64,000 nucleotides of DNA. Origin: Argonema antarcticum A004/B2 (GTDB taxonomy: Bacteria > Cyanobacteriota > Cyanobacteriia > Cyanobacteriales > Aerosakkonemataceae). Shown in pieces: positions 1 through 7,885 of the stretch (position 1 is its first letter; every line of letters begins with the position of its first letter). The position numbers were made by a program, and so were the translations under genes. The stretch is taken from positions 1 to 64,000 of the forward strand of contig NZ_JAIQZN010000001.1 in NCBI RefSeq assembly GCF_023333585.1. Direction: 5' to 3'. Below the pieces are notes generated by a model. The model made no database searches, was not told the DNA's origin, and saw only the letters and a program-made list of their open reading frames with translations.

Positions 1-265
1 AAGTCTCACTAAAAGGTTTTTGGCAATTATCGCACTTGAATCGTCGCCGATTTACTTTGAGAATTACTTCTCTATTTCCCATTGGTAAATCTCTTACCAA
101 ATGACTTTTATTTTGATGAAGCCGATGACTTACCTTACCACAACGGGAGCAATCTGCTGTTTTTTTCTCGACTCTTACCGATAATATTAATGTTTCTTCT
201 GTTTCCTTGCTATCTTCTACTATGACACCAGATAAATTTAGTAGTTTGGTCATTATTCTTTTCAT
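1..265 (-). CDS. ISL3-family transposase, N-terminal part (truncated by window edge)
   Basis: Reading leftwards from ATG at 265 (a second ATG at 253 is equally possible), the protein has the ISL3 N-terminal zinc-binding domain: a CSRCG pair, a conserved HQNKSHLVRDLP segment, an NRRRFKCDNC strand and a second CxxC. Only about 88 residues are inside the window; the DDE catalytic domain would lie beyond position 1. The transposase would bind the terminal repeats and move the element by cut and paste. Whether the gene is intact cannot be judged from here. Confidence 0.85.
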   Translation of the reverse strand, partial: MKRIMTKLLNLSGVIVEDSKETEETLILSVRVEKKTADCSRCGKVSHRLHQNKSHLVRDLPMGNREVILKVNRRRFKCDNCQKPFSET

Positions 266-333
266 AATTAATTCCGAATGTCCTCTTGTTCTGCGCTATT
301 ATAATATTTTAGCACACTAAGTACGGAAGAGCC
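1..333 (-). mobile_element. ISL3-family insertion sequence, one end (continues beyond window)
   Basis: The stretch holds the start of an ISL3-type transposase reading leftwards. Outside it, at 311-333, lies a terminal sequence that reads GGCTCTTCCGTACTTAGTG inwards from the outer edge; GGCTCTTCC-like ends are usual for ISL3 elements. Immediately right of 333 an interrupted methyltransferase frame resumes, which fixes the boundary. The expected 8-bp target duplication (candidate 334-341, GATTTTAC) cannot be confirmed because the other end is outside the window. Confidence 0.8.
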
Positions 334-737
334 GATTTTACCTGCACTGGCTACCGAGCGATCGCTTGCTCAAAGTTTATCAGCAGTTGGGGCAGTTGGT
401 GCGTCCTGGCGGTGTCGTACTTAACGGGGACATTATGCCGTTTGGGCCGCACTTGGAGACTTTTAGGCGACTCTCGAAAACTTTGACGGCGCGTCAGGAG
501 AGGGAAGCTTTCGAGCAACGGGGTGTGGAGGACTGGAACAGTTGGTGGCAGGCACTTTCAGAGGAGCCGGGGATGAAGGAATTGCTTGAGGAACGCGATC
601 GCCGTTTTGGCCAACGGTTCACTGAGTTTGAACCGCTGCTTGACCTGCACTCTGCCTCTTTGCAGGATGCCGGTTTCCGCGAAGTTGAGGTAATCTGGCA
701 GAACTTGGACGATCGCGTGCTGCTAGCGATCCGCTGA
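334..737 (+). pseudogene. class I SAM-dependent methyltransferase, C-terminal fragment cut by the IS
   Basis: An open frame runs straight out of the IS end. The first residues after the junction (FYLHWLPSDRLLKVYQQL) and the following RPGGVVLNGD are typical of the post-motif and motif III region of class I SAM methyltransferases, so coding clearly begins before any possible start such as TTG at 366. The nucleotide-binding GxGxG half is missing from this side. The C-terminus (LQDAGFREVEVIWQNLDDRVLLAIR in part) ends naturally at 737. The gene is therefore very probably inactivated by the insertion; its N-terminal half should lie beyond the IS. The substrate cannot be inferred. Confidence 0.8.
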
Positions 738-845
738 GTGCTGTTATTTTAACCAACATTCCGCACGCTCAACTGTCACAAACTATCTAGATGCTACCCC
801 AACCATCAGCCATGATCAAAGCAATGTTTTCAGGCGGTAAAAATC

Positions 846-1619
846 GTGGTCTATTCCTATTTCATCAGTTTTAATTTGGGAATTGTCTTTTTAGTTTTGC
901 TGGTTTTTGGCATACTGCAATGGTTGCACGTACCAGCGGGTAGTTTTATCGATTGGGTTATTGCGGTGGCTATTTTTGAATGGTTGCTGGCAATTGTGAC
1001 GGTGCCTTGGAATATCCATTTTGAAGCTAAGGAAGTAATCGCAGAAGCAGCACAGTCTGCGGAAAAGGGTATTAGAGTTGATGACAAGCAAGTCAAGTAT
1101 GCGAAAATGGTGGCGAAGCGATCGCTCTTTGTCGCTATTGCTCTACATCTTATTTCTGCGATCGGTTTGTACATCCTAGCTGCCGCTGGTTTCAGTGTCA
1201 TCGGATACCTCAGTTCTGGAGCCGCTTTGCTCTTAACTGTGCTGCGTCCAGCCGTGCGGGGTTATCAATATTTAGCGGTGCGGCTGGCGATGATTCGCGA
1301 ACAAGTCAAGTATCCTCGCGAAGATGTTGTGGAATTGCGTAGTCGCTTTGCTACTTTGGAGACAGCAGTTCAGCGCCTAGAAGATCTGCTGAACTCAGAA
1401 TATCCAGACTCTTGGGCTTCCGTACAGCAGCGCCAGTTGGCAGCGATTCGCAACGATTTAACCCGCATGGCGACTGGGTTTGAAGAATTGCGATCGACCA
1501 ATCAAGCTGAGCATAACCGACTGGCGCGTGAGGCGCAAGAAGCGATCGCCCAACTGACAACCGACGGCCAATTTCTCGATCGCGTTCGCGAACTCATCCG
1601 GTTTTTCAAGACAGCGTAA
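846..1619 (+). CDS. membrane protein with C-terminal coiled coil, unknown function
   Basis: 257 residues. The first 40 or so residues form hydrophobic segments, with a further pair around residues 93-135, suggesting about four transmembrane helices. The second half is hydrophilic, heptad-like and Glu/Arg/Gln-rich (residues about 150-257), consistent with a cytoplasmic coiled coil. The start used is GTG at 846; no strong ribosome-binding site is visible. I recognise no catalytic motif. HIP1 sites and codon use match the surrounding chromosome. The nearest neighbours (an interrupted methyltransferase and repeats) give no functional hint. Confidence 0.7.
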   Translation: MVYSYFISFNLGIVFLVLLVFGILQWLHVPAGSFIDWVIAVAIFEWLLAIVTVPWNIHFEAKEVIAEAAQSAEKGIRVDDKQVKYAKMVAKRSLFVAIALHLISAIGLYILAAAGFSVIGYLSSGAALLLTVLRPAVRGYQYLAVRLAMIREQVKYPREDVVELRSRFATLETAVQRLEDLLNSEYPDSWASVQQRQLAAIRNDLTRMATGFEELRSTNQAEHNRLAREAQEAIAQLTTDGQFLDRVRELIRFFKTA

Positions 1620-1622
1620 TCC

Positions 1623-1727
1623 CTAGTGCAAGTGGTCAGTTGTCAGTGGTCAGTGGTAAAAATCAAGATTTCCAGAGCGATCGTTGGCAATTTTTAGTGG
1701 TGAGTTATTTCCGCCATCCTGCACTAG
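1623..1727. repeat. MITE-like dispersed element with CTAGTGC ends, copy 1
   Basis: The segment begins CTAGTGCA and ends TGCACTAG, and near the right end has TTATTTCCGCC. The same end structure occurs at 4707-4804 and 63322-63433. This copy is the most diverged internally, carrying a GTCAGTGGTCAGT-type short repeat where the others have GTCAAAA units. It carries no gene. Confidence 0.6.
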
Positions 1728-1758
1728 AAACCCGATTCAGTATTCGGGATAGGGTATG

Positions 1759-1791
1759 AGAAACCCGGTTTCTCAAAGAAACCGGGTTTCT
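1759..1791. repeat. AGAAACCCGGTTTCT double palindrome
   Basis: Two 15-base near-palindromes, AGAAACCCGGTTTCT and AGAAACCGGGTTTCT, are separated by three bases and complement each other, so the whole can fold as one hairpin or two. The same structure is found at 13137-13169 inside a larger inverted repeat. Confidence 0.75.
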
Positions 1792-1798
1792 GGCATTA

Positions 1799-1868
1799 TA
1801 TAGCAACCGCTCTCGCGTTCGCCCCTCCCCAGATTTATGGCTTAACCGACTTTCATCGGTTGTTATAG
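1799..1868. repeat. TATAGCAACCG dispersed repeat
   Basis: Starts TATAGCAACCGCTCTCG, continues with CGTTCGCCCCTCCCCAGATTTAT, and ends in a hairpin (AACCGA / TCGGTT). Related copies occur near 32990, 35294 and 35440-35493. It is non-coding and of unknown origin. Confidence 0.6.
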
Positions 1869-1887
1869 TTTGATTCCAAACTTACTT

Positions 1888-2049
1888 TTATGCTGTTTCC
1901 TTCTTGATCTTGTCTGCTTTATCCACTATCGCCTTGAGCGCCATCCGAATAGTCCAAGAAGAAGTGCCAGGATTTGCTTCGATTTCCCCGATCAGAATAT
2001 TTAAATCGTCGATTACTACTTCAAGTGTTCTATCAGTCATGAGCGGCAT
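1888..2049 (-). CDS. small hypothetical protein (about 53 aa)
   Basis: From ATG at 2049 the frame gives a 53-residue acidic helical protein (MPLMTDRTLEVVIDDLNIL...) ending in a lysine-rich helix DKADKIKKE. A GAGAG sequence lies about 10 bases upstream of that ATG; the ATG at 2040 (MTDRTLE) is the alternative. It follows another small gene by 13 bases on the same strand, so the two may be cotranscribed. I do not recognise the family. The amphipathic composition would suit a small protein-binding partner, but this is only a guess. Confidence 0.45.
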   Translation of the reverse strand: MPLMTDRTLEVVIDDLNILIGEIEANPGTSSWTIRMALKAIVDKADKIKKETA

Positions 2050-2062
2050 AACTATTAATCTC

Positions 2063-2251
2063 TCAAGCCTTAGCAATTTGCAGAGTGCAAAAATTATTGT
2101 TGACAATTTCAAAATATAAGTCTGCTTGATAAGCAGCATTTTGTCGCTCATAACTTTGGGAATTTCCTGTTTCAGATTGACTACAATTACCATTATTTTG
2201 TTGACCTTGTGCGTAGGCTAAAGCCATGTGAATATAAGCTAGAATTTCCAT
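2063..2251 (-). CDS. small hypothetical protein (62 aa, MEILAYIHMALAY...)
   Basis: The ATG at 2251 is preceded by GAGGTAAAAAT, a good Shine-Dalgarno sequence, which supports this start over the upstream in-frame codon at 2266. The protein opens with a short hydrophobic helix (MEILAYIHMALAYAQ), followed by a polar Gln/Asn/Ser-rich middle and a C-terminal segment EIVNNNFCTLQIAKA. I do not recognise it. It sits just upstream of a second small gene on the same strand with a 13-base gap. No promoter could be assigned. Confidence 0.5.
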   Translation of the reverse strand: MEILAYIHMALAYAQGQQNNGNCSQSETGNSQSYERQNAAYQADLYFEIVNNNFCTLQIAKA

Positions 2252-2521
2252 ATTTTTACCTCGCAAAGTTATCCTACTTGATTTGATTTAAGTGGAAATA
2301 GTCCCTGGGTAAAAGTCCTGGTTGACCAGTTTACTGAGCGTCATTGTCAATTTCAGTTCTAAATCGACTTTAGTGAAGGAGAACAGTCATTTGAGGGTAG
2401 ACACTCTGAGAACTGGCTGAAGTTTTATTCGATCGCTATACCCTTGGGGTTAGTGGAGGTCTTCGCGCCTGTCCAATAAAAGATACGCTGGAGAGAAATC
2501 GTTTCAGGAAATTTTTCTTGA

Positions 2522-2650
2522 GGCGGGGTGCTGAGTGCTGAGTGGGGAGTGGGGGAGTGGGGGAGTGGGGGAGTGGGGGAGTGGGGGAGTGGGAGAGTGG
2601 GGGAGTGGGGGAGTGGGAGAGTGGGAGAGTGGGAGAGTGGGAGAGTGGGA
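2522..2650. repeat. 8-bp tandem repeat (AGTGGGGG)n within the gap before dnaG
   Basis: About 13 units of an 8-base sequence, AGTGGGGG or AGTGGGAG, follow a CTGAGTG doublet. The same unit in reverse complement (ACTCCCCC) lies inside the cobA-hemD gene at 18946-19012. The rest of the 470-base gap (2252-2722) has no gene I can support; 2650-2715 is A+T-rich with repeated AAATCTAAAATCTAAAAT motifs that recur before other genes in this window. Confidence 0.85.
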
Positions 2651-2722
2651 TGAAAATTTTAGATTTCAGATTTAAAATTGAAAGAAAATCTAAAATCTAA
2701 AATCTAAAATTACCCATGCCCC

Positions 2723-4648
2723 ATGCAAATTCCCCGCCTGCACCCAGACACGATCGAACAAGTCAAACAAAAAGCCGACATAGTTGACGTGATATCCGAT
2801 CGCGTTGTCCTACGCAAGCGGGGCAAAGATTTTGTCGGATTATGCCCCTTTCACGACGAAAAATCTCCCAGTTTCACCGTCAGCCCCAATAAGCAGATGT
2901 ATTACTGCTTCGGGTGTCAAGCAGGGGGAAATGCGATCGACTTCCTCATCCAACTGGGAAAACAACCCTTCAGCGATGTAGTGCTGGAATTGGCAAAACG
3001 CTACGCCGTCCCGGTGCAAACCCTCGAACCAGAACAGCGCCAAGAACTGCAACGCCAAATCACCCTACGGGATCAGCTATATGAGATTCTGGCAGTGACG
3101 GCGGCGTTTTATCAGCACGCACTGCGATCGCCCCAAGAACAAAAGGCTCTAGAATATCTCAAATCCCAACGTCAGCTGAGTGAAGAAACCATCCAACGGT
3201 TTCAGCTAGGCTATGCACCGGCGGGTTGGGAAACGCTTTACCGCTACTTAGTGGAACAGAAAGGTTTTTCTGTTCATTTGGTGGAAGAGGCGGGGTTGAT
3301 TAAGTCTCGCAAGGAGGGGGGTGGTTATTATGATGTATTTCGCGATCGCTTAATTATACCCATCTGCGACATCCAAGGACGTGCGATCGCTTTTGGGGGC
3401 AGAACTCTTACCAACGACCAACCCAAATATCTCAACTCGCCCGAAACCCAACTATTTAATAAAGGTAAAACTTTATTTGCTTTAGATAAAGCCAAAGACG
3501 CCATTGCAAAGCTTGATCGAGGTATCGTGGTGGAGGGATACTTTGATGCGATCGCACTCCACGCCGCCGGTATTACCAACGCAGTCGCCTCCCTGGGCAC
3601 AGCCCTCAGCTTAGATCAAATACGCCTGTTGTTGCGCTACACCGAATCCAAACAACTGGTACTCAACTTCGACGCCGACAAAGCAGGTACTAACGCAGCT
3701 CAAAGAGCAATTGGAGAAATCGCCGACTTAGCCTACCGGGGAGAAGTGCAATTGCGAATTCTCAATATCCCCGATGGCAAAGACGCCGATGAATTCCTCA
3801 AAACATATTCCCCAGAAGAATATCACCATCTGCTGACAACCGCGCCACTATGGTTAGACTGGCAGATTCAGCAAATGCTGGTCAATAAAAACCTCAAACA
3901 AGCCGATATTTATCAGCAAGTCGTTCAGCAAATGGTGAAATTACTGAACAACATTGGCAACCCAGATACGCGATCGCACTACATCCGCCATTGTGCACAA
4001 ATTCTCAGCCAAGGCGAGGGGCGACTGATATCCATGCTTGCCGAAAATCTCATAGCCCAACTTAAAAGATCTCAGCGTGCTGGCCTAGTTGGGATAGCTA
4101 CCAAGCGTCCCAGTCCTTCTCAATCGCTTCCAGCTTCTTTTAAAAGCAAGAAATTAGAGGAAGCTGAGGCTTTACTTTTGCGCCTTTATCTGCATTGTCC
4201 CGATCAACGTCAGGTGATCGCAGATATTTTAGAGGAGCGAGATTTGCAATTTAGTCTTTCCCACCACCGATTTTTGTGGCGACAGATTTTACATTTACAG
4301 GAAACAGCCGCACAACTAGAACTAGACTTGATCTCGAAGCTGCAAGATAATAACCTAGAATTTAAGCAAGAAATGAGCCAAGTTTCTCACCTGTTTCACT
4401 TAGATGAAAAGAGCGAGCAGGATATTTCCCGCACCTCCAAACAGATTCAAGCTGCTGTCAACCGCATAGAGCAGGTGATGTGTGAAAAACGCTATCATTA
4501 TTTTCAAGAACTGTGGGAAAAAACTGACCGCTTTACCCAGCCAGAACTTTGGCAGCAATACGGCGAAGAATTTTATGCTTCTAAATGGCAGAGCGTGAAA
4601 TTGGAGCGGGAATACGAAGTCAAATTTTCTGACTTAGGGAAAATTTAA
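2723..4648 (+). CDS. dnaG: DNA primase DnaG
   Basis: 641 residues, the usual bacterial length. The N-terminal zinc ribbon shows C41PFH44 and C62FGC65. The RNA polymerase/TOPRIM core follows, with EGYFDAIALH near residue 270 and a downstream DADKAGTNAA acidic motif that binds the catalytic metals. The C-terminal part (about 440-641) is helical and should bind the replicative helicase DnaB. The enzyme makes RNA primers on the lagging strand at the replication fork. The gene stands alone, preceded by repeat DNA and followed by another repeat; no ribosome-binding site is obvious before the ATG. Confidence 0.97.
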   Translation: MQIPRLHPDTIEQVKQKADIVDVISDRVVLRKRGKDFVGLCPFHDEKSPSFTVSPNKQMYYCFGCQAGGNAIDFLIQLGKQPFSDVVLELAKRYAVPVQTLEPEQRQELQRQITLRDQLYEILAVTAAFYQHALRSPQEQKALEYLKSQRQLSEETIQRFQLGYAPAGWETLYRYLVEQKGFSVHLVEEAGLIKSRKEGGGYYDVFRDRLIIPICDIQGRAIAFGGRTLTNDQPKYLNSPETQLFNKGKTLFALDKAKDAIAKLDRGIVVEGYFDAIALHAAGITNAVASLGTALSLDQIRLLLRYTESKQLVLNFDADKAGTNAAQRAIGEIADLAYRGEVQLRILNIPDGKDADEFLKTYSPEEYHHLLTTAPLWLDWQIQQMLVNKNLKQADIYQQVVQQMVKLLNNIGNPDTRSHYIRHCAQILSQGEGRLISMLAENLIAQLKRSQRAGLVGIATKRPSPSQSLPASFKSKKLEEAEALLLRLYLHCPDQRQVIADILEERDLQFSLSHHRFLWRQILHLQETAAQLELDLISKLQDNNLEFKQEMSQVSHLFHLDEKSEQDISRTSKQIQAAVNRIEQVMCEKRYHYFQELWEKTDRFTQPELWQQYGEEFYASKWQSVKLEREYEVKFSDLGKI

Positions 4649-4706
4649 AGGGCACAACACAAGAAGAATCTGTGTTGTCTCCCCCACTCCCCCCTCCCCT
4701 CTTACC

Positions 4707-4804
4707 CTAGTGCAGCGCGGCAGAAATAACCCACCAGGAAAGAAGTAGTTAAATGCCTGACACCAAAGGACTTTTGACTTTTGACTTCCGCGTAGCGGCA
4801 CTAG
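4707..4804. repeat. MITE-like CTAGTGC element, copy 2 (plus CAGCACT repeats to its right)
   Basis: Runs from CTAGTGCAGCGCGG to CGGCACTAG with matching inverted ends. The interior (AATAACCCACCAGG, AAGTAGTTAAATGCC, TGACACCAAAGG, then two TTTTGACTT units) is nearly identical to the reverse complement of 63322-63433. At 4877-4911, just before the next gene, there are about four CAGCACT heptamers. Confidence 0.8.
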
Positions 4805-4916
4805 CCCCTTTTTTAGCGCTACGCGAATACATTAGGACTGTATTAAACGCTCAAAGCAAGGCGGAGACTGTGTTTGTACTCAGCACTCAGCACTCAGCAC
4901 TCAGCACTTTGCTATA

Positions 4917-5426
4917 TTAGCGGCAATCTAGAGTATCGCGGGTATTGCGTCCCGTAACAGGATTAGTGCCTTTAGCAACTGCACAAAGCAACCTTTGCTG
5001 ATCGCCACGCAGCAGAACATCGGTGAAATCCGCACCGTCAACGATCGCGCGATCGAACTTAGCATTAAAAGCAAAAGCCCCTTCCAGCACAGCATTAGTT
5101 AAATTTGCGCCTCTGAAACGGGCATTGTCCACAGTAGCATTCGTGAGATCGGCCCCCTCTAAATTAGCCGATTCTAGATTAGTCCCGAAAAGACTTACTC
5201 CCCGCAAATCAGTATGGCTCAAGTTACTGTTGCGGAGATTGGCGTGGTTGAAAGCGGAATCTGTCAGCACCCGCCCAGACAAATCGAGGCCAACAAGCGT
5301 TTCTTTGGTATAATCTGTGGCCCAGGCCGGGGTGGCTAGAGCTCCAAAACCTGTTAACCAGACCGCTACCCAAAGCCATAAACTGAGTAATATTCTCGAA
5401 ATCCGATTGTTTAACCTAGAATTCAT
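4917..5426 (-). CDS. pentapeptide-repeat protein of the thylakoid-lumenal type
   Basis: Starting at ATG 5426 (MNSRLNNR...), the protein has a Sec-type signal peptide with a long hydrophobic core ending near ATPAWA. It then has about 90 residues of A(D/N)LxN-type pentapeptide repeats forming a right-handed beta-helix, and a C-terminal tail CAVAKGTNPVTGRNTRDTL. That tail closely resembles the ends of plant and cyanobacterial lumenal 15/17-kDa pentapeptide proteins, with two cysteines that may pair. It is therefore predicted to be exported to the thylakoid lumen or periplasm. An upstream in-frame start at 5483 would overlap yraN and spoil the signal peptide. It is divergent from yraN with only about 14 bases between starts. 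Confidence 0.8.
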   Translation of the reverse strand: MNSRLNNRISRILLSLWLWVAVWLTGFGALATPAWATDYTKETLVGLDLSGRVLTDSAFNHANLRNSNLSHTDLRGVSLFGTNLESANLEGADLTNATVDNARFRGANLTNAVLEGAFAFNAKFDRAIVDGADFTDVLLRGDQQRLLCAVAKGTNPVTGRNTRDTLDCR

Positions 5427-5440
5427 GCTCGTACCAGTTG

Positions 5441-5980
5441 ATGGCAAACCATTCTGTATCTCATTATCCCAATATTGGTGCATTAGGTGAAGACCTAGTT
5501 GCCCAATGGTTGCTATCGCAAGGCGCGGTTATTCTCCATCGCCGCTGGCATTGCCGTTGGGGAGAATTGGACATCATCGCCCAACAAGAACCAGCGGATT
5601 TGGTGTTTGTAGAAGTCAAAACTCGCAGTCGGGGAAATTGGGATGCGGATGGTCTGCTGTCGATTACATCGCAAAAACAAGCTAAACTTTGGCAGGCTGT
5701 TCAGTTATTTTTATCCGTACATCCAGAGCTAGCAGATAACCCGTGCCGATTTGATGTAGCTTTGGTGAGATGTCAACGGCTAGATAGCAAATTATCTCAT
5801 AATTTAAACTTTGAGTCAAGCAATATTTCCGGCTTTGACCCCCCATCGATAGCGCAGCAAAAAGAGAGCTATGTTGGGCAATCTCCCCTCACGCTGGAGT
5901 CAGCTGCACAGATAGCTGGATATCGACTGGTCTTGCAGCAGTATATTCAGGGAGCATTCGATTTTAGTTATAAAATCTAA
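5441..5980 (+). CDS. yraN: YraN/UPF0102-family endonuclease-like protein
   Basis: About 179 residues. The conserved core has GALGEDLVAQWLL, then GELDIIAQ and VFVEVKTRS, i.e. the E...D...ExK arrangement of the PD-(D/E)xK nuclease fold typical of UPF0102. TTG at 5438 or ATG at 5441 can start it. Residues about 115-160 form an extra low-conservation insertion before the usual C-terminal IAGYRLVLQQYIQ segment, making this protein longer than the common 120-residue form. The family is thought to act on branched or damaged DNA, but its cellular role is not settled. It is divergently transcribed from the pentapeptide gene. Confidence 0.9.
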   Translation: MANHSVSHYPNIGALGEDLVAQWLLSQGAVILHRRWHCRWGELDIIAQQEPADLVFVEVKTRSRGNWDADGLLSITSQKQAKLWQAVQLFLSVHPELADNPCRFDVALVRCQRLDSKLSHNLNFESSNISGFDPPSIAQQKESYVGQSPLTLESAAQIAGYRLVLQQYIQGAFDFSYKI

Positions 5981-5990
5981 AACCTAGAAA

Positions 5991-6380
5991 TTAGGCGAGG
6001 GTTTCTGGACAATATCCCAAACCATTGACAAATTGGCGACGAAATGCGTCAATTTCTTCGCGATCGGGTTTACCGTGAGAAACTACTGCCACCTGATAGC
6101 GACGCATGACGTCGATGGGTGACTGTCCGGCATCCAGACTCCAAAGGGCCATTTTTACGCGAACTTCCGGTTGATAGGGAATTCCTAACTCGTTTAAGTA
6201 AGCCCGAAAGTCTCCATGCTGTTGTGGCTCTAAAGTAAATTTCATTTTCACCTTCACCACCCAGCCATCAATCTGATGTAAAACCGTGACCGAGTGAAAG
6301 GGAAATTGGCGATTTGCGTGCAAATACTCAACTATTCTTTGGGTGAGACTGGCATTGGCGAGGAAATATATGTATTCCAT
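5991..6380 (-). CDS. conserved-looking hypothetical protein (129 aa)
   Basis: A compact soluble protein (MEYIYFLANASLTQR...) with alternating beta and alpha segments and no signal peptide or membrane helix. It converges on yraN with 10 bases between the stops. I do not recognise a catalytic motif; the pattern of two beta-rich halves followed by a helical FRRQFVNGLGYCP tail looks like a folded domain rather than a spurious frame. Codon use and HIP1 sites match neighbours. The function is unknown. Confidence 0.6.
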   Translation of the reverse strand: MEYIYFLANASLTQRIVEYLHANRQFPFHSVTVLHQIDGWVVKVKMKFTLEPQQHGDFRAYLNELGIPYQPEVRVKMALWSLDAGQSPIDVMRRYQVAVVSHGKPDREEIDAFRRQFVNGLGYCPETLA

Positions 6381-6703
6381 AAATTTAGTTGGGGGGGGAG
6401 TAGCGAATCTTATACCTATATTGTTGCCAGGAGTCTCTATTTATAGATAGGGGAGAAACCCCCAATATTGACTGGGGAGATTTACCCAATTTTTGATAAA
6501 TTTGTATAGATTTATTACAATAATATACTATTTACAACCGAAAAGATAAAAAACTTTACTTAATTGGTTTCGCTCGCCGCGATCGCATTATCATAGACGT
6601 TTTATATTAAGTTAAATTAACAATAATTTTTTTAACGCGGCCACAAATCCCCCTTAAGGCCAAATTCGATTCCCACCAGTCCCTCCTACATTCCCAAGTC
6701 CAG
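6381..6703. other. intergenic region, A+T-rich
   Basis: 323 bases with no gene I can support. 6480-6630 is strongly A+T-rich and could hold the promoters for the divergent neighbours, but I see no convincing -35/-10 pair or operator. A HIP1 site lies at 6579-6588. Confidence 0.5.
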
Positions 6704-7861
6704 GTGCAAAATCCAAAATCGATATCATCCCCCAACCCAGCCGCTAACAATGAGGATAAAGACTTCTCATTAGCAGGCTATGACTACGAACTGCCCAAAG
6801 AGCGGATTGCACAAAATCCCGCAATTCCCAGGGATAGCTCTCGCTTGCTGGTGGTAGACTCCCCCGTTAGCCACAGCCACTGCATATTTAGGGATTTACC
6901 GAACTTACTCAAACCCGGCGATTTGCTGGTGCTGAATAACACTCGCGTCATCCCAGCCAGACTTTACGGTTGCAAACCCAGCGGTACAGCAGTAGAAGTG
7001 TTGCTGCTCGAAGAACTAGAAAACAACTGCTGGTTAGCTTTAGTGAAGCCCGGTAAACGCTTAACGCCGGGAGAAAAAATTTTATTTACACCGCAGGAGA
7101 ATGTTGAATTTTCAATCCAGAATCAATTAAGTGCTACGGTTTTGGCTAGCGATAATACCATCGGCGGACGAATTTTGCAATTTGAACTGCCAGAAGGAGA
7201 ATCTCTAAATCAAATTTTGGCACAATTCGGTCATGTTCCTTTACCTCCTTACATCAAATATTCACAATCGCAACCAGAGCAATACCAGACCGTTTATGCT
7301 GAGCGACCGGGGGCGATAGCAGCGCCCACAGCTGGGCTGCACTTTACGACAGAGTTACTCAAGCGGTTGCAGGAACAAGGAATTGGGCAAGCATACGTGA
7401 CGCTGCACGTTGGGGTGGGAACGTTTCGACCAGTGGAGGTGGAGGAGATTACAACTCACAAAATGCACTCCGAGTGGGTGGAGGTATCGACAGAAACGGT
7501 GGCGCAAATCCGCGAAACTAAGGCTAGAGGAGGTCGGATTATTGCGGTGGGAACAACGGCGGTACGGGCGTTGGAAGGAGCTGCTGCTGGCGGTGAATTG
7601 CAACAATTTTGCGGCAGAACCGATATATTTATCTATCCCGGCTATGAATGGCGAGTGGTGGAGGGACTGATTACTAATTTTCACCTGCCTCGCTCAAGCT
7701 TACTGATGCTCGTTAGTGCAGCGATCGGGCGTCAGCGCCTGCTATCTTTGTATCAAGAAGCGATCGCGTGCGAATACCGCTTCTATTCTTTTGGCGACGC
7801 CATGTTGATTTTGCCCGAAGCTAAGAGTACAGTGTTCTCAAAAGGTTTTGGTGCCTCATAG
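6704..7861 (+). CDS. queA: S-adenosylmethionine:tRNA ribosyltransferase-isomerase QueA
   Basis: 385 residues from GTG 6704, slightly longer than the usual 340-360 because of a variable N-terminal 25 residues; the conserved part begins at DFSLAGYDYELPKERIAQ. Family motifs follow in order: RDSSRLLV, PARLYG, LVKPGKRLTPGE, PGAIAAPTAGLHF, THKMHSEW, TTAVRALEG and TNFHLPRSSLLMLVSA. QueA transfers the ribosyl part of SAM to preQ1 at the wobble base of tRNA, the penultimate step of queuosine synthesis, in the cytoplasm. No in-frame ATG lies near the conserved start, so the exact start is uncertain. The next gene begins 24 bases downstream. Confidence 0.95.
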   Translation: MQNPKSISSPNPAANNEDKDFSLAGYDYELPKERIAQNPAIPRDSSRLLVVDSPVSHSHCIFRDLPNLLKPGDLLVLNNTRVIPARLYGCKPSGTAVEVLLLEELENNCWLALVKPGKRLTPGEKILFTPQENVEFSIQNQLSATVLASDNTIGGRILQFELPEGESLNQILAQFGHVPLPPYIKYSQSQPEQYQTVYAERPGAIAAPTAGLHFTTELLKRLQEQGIGQAYVTLHVGVGTFRPVEVEEITTHKMHSEWVEVSTETVAQIRETKARGGRIIAVGTTAVRALEGAAAGGELQQFCGRTDIFIYPGYEWRVVEGLITNFHLPRSSLLMLVSAAIGRQRLLSLYQEAIACEYRFYSFGDAMLILPEAKSTVFSKGFGAS

Positions 7862-7885
7862 CCCTTGGAAACAGGTCTTGCATAA

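Noticed and set aside
857-1201. Leftward frame of 114 codons opposite the membrane protein gene
   Set aside because: No ribosome-binding site, low-complexity Ser/Lys composition, fully inside a better-supported gene on the other strand.
2522-2650. CRISPR-like array
   Set aside because: Units are only 8 bp without spacers; the same holds for all heptamer and octamer runs in the window. No cas genes are present.
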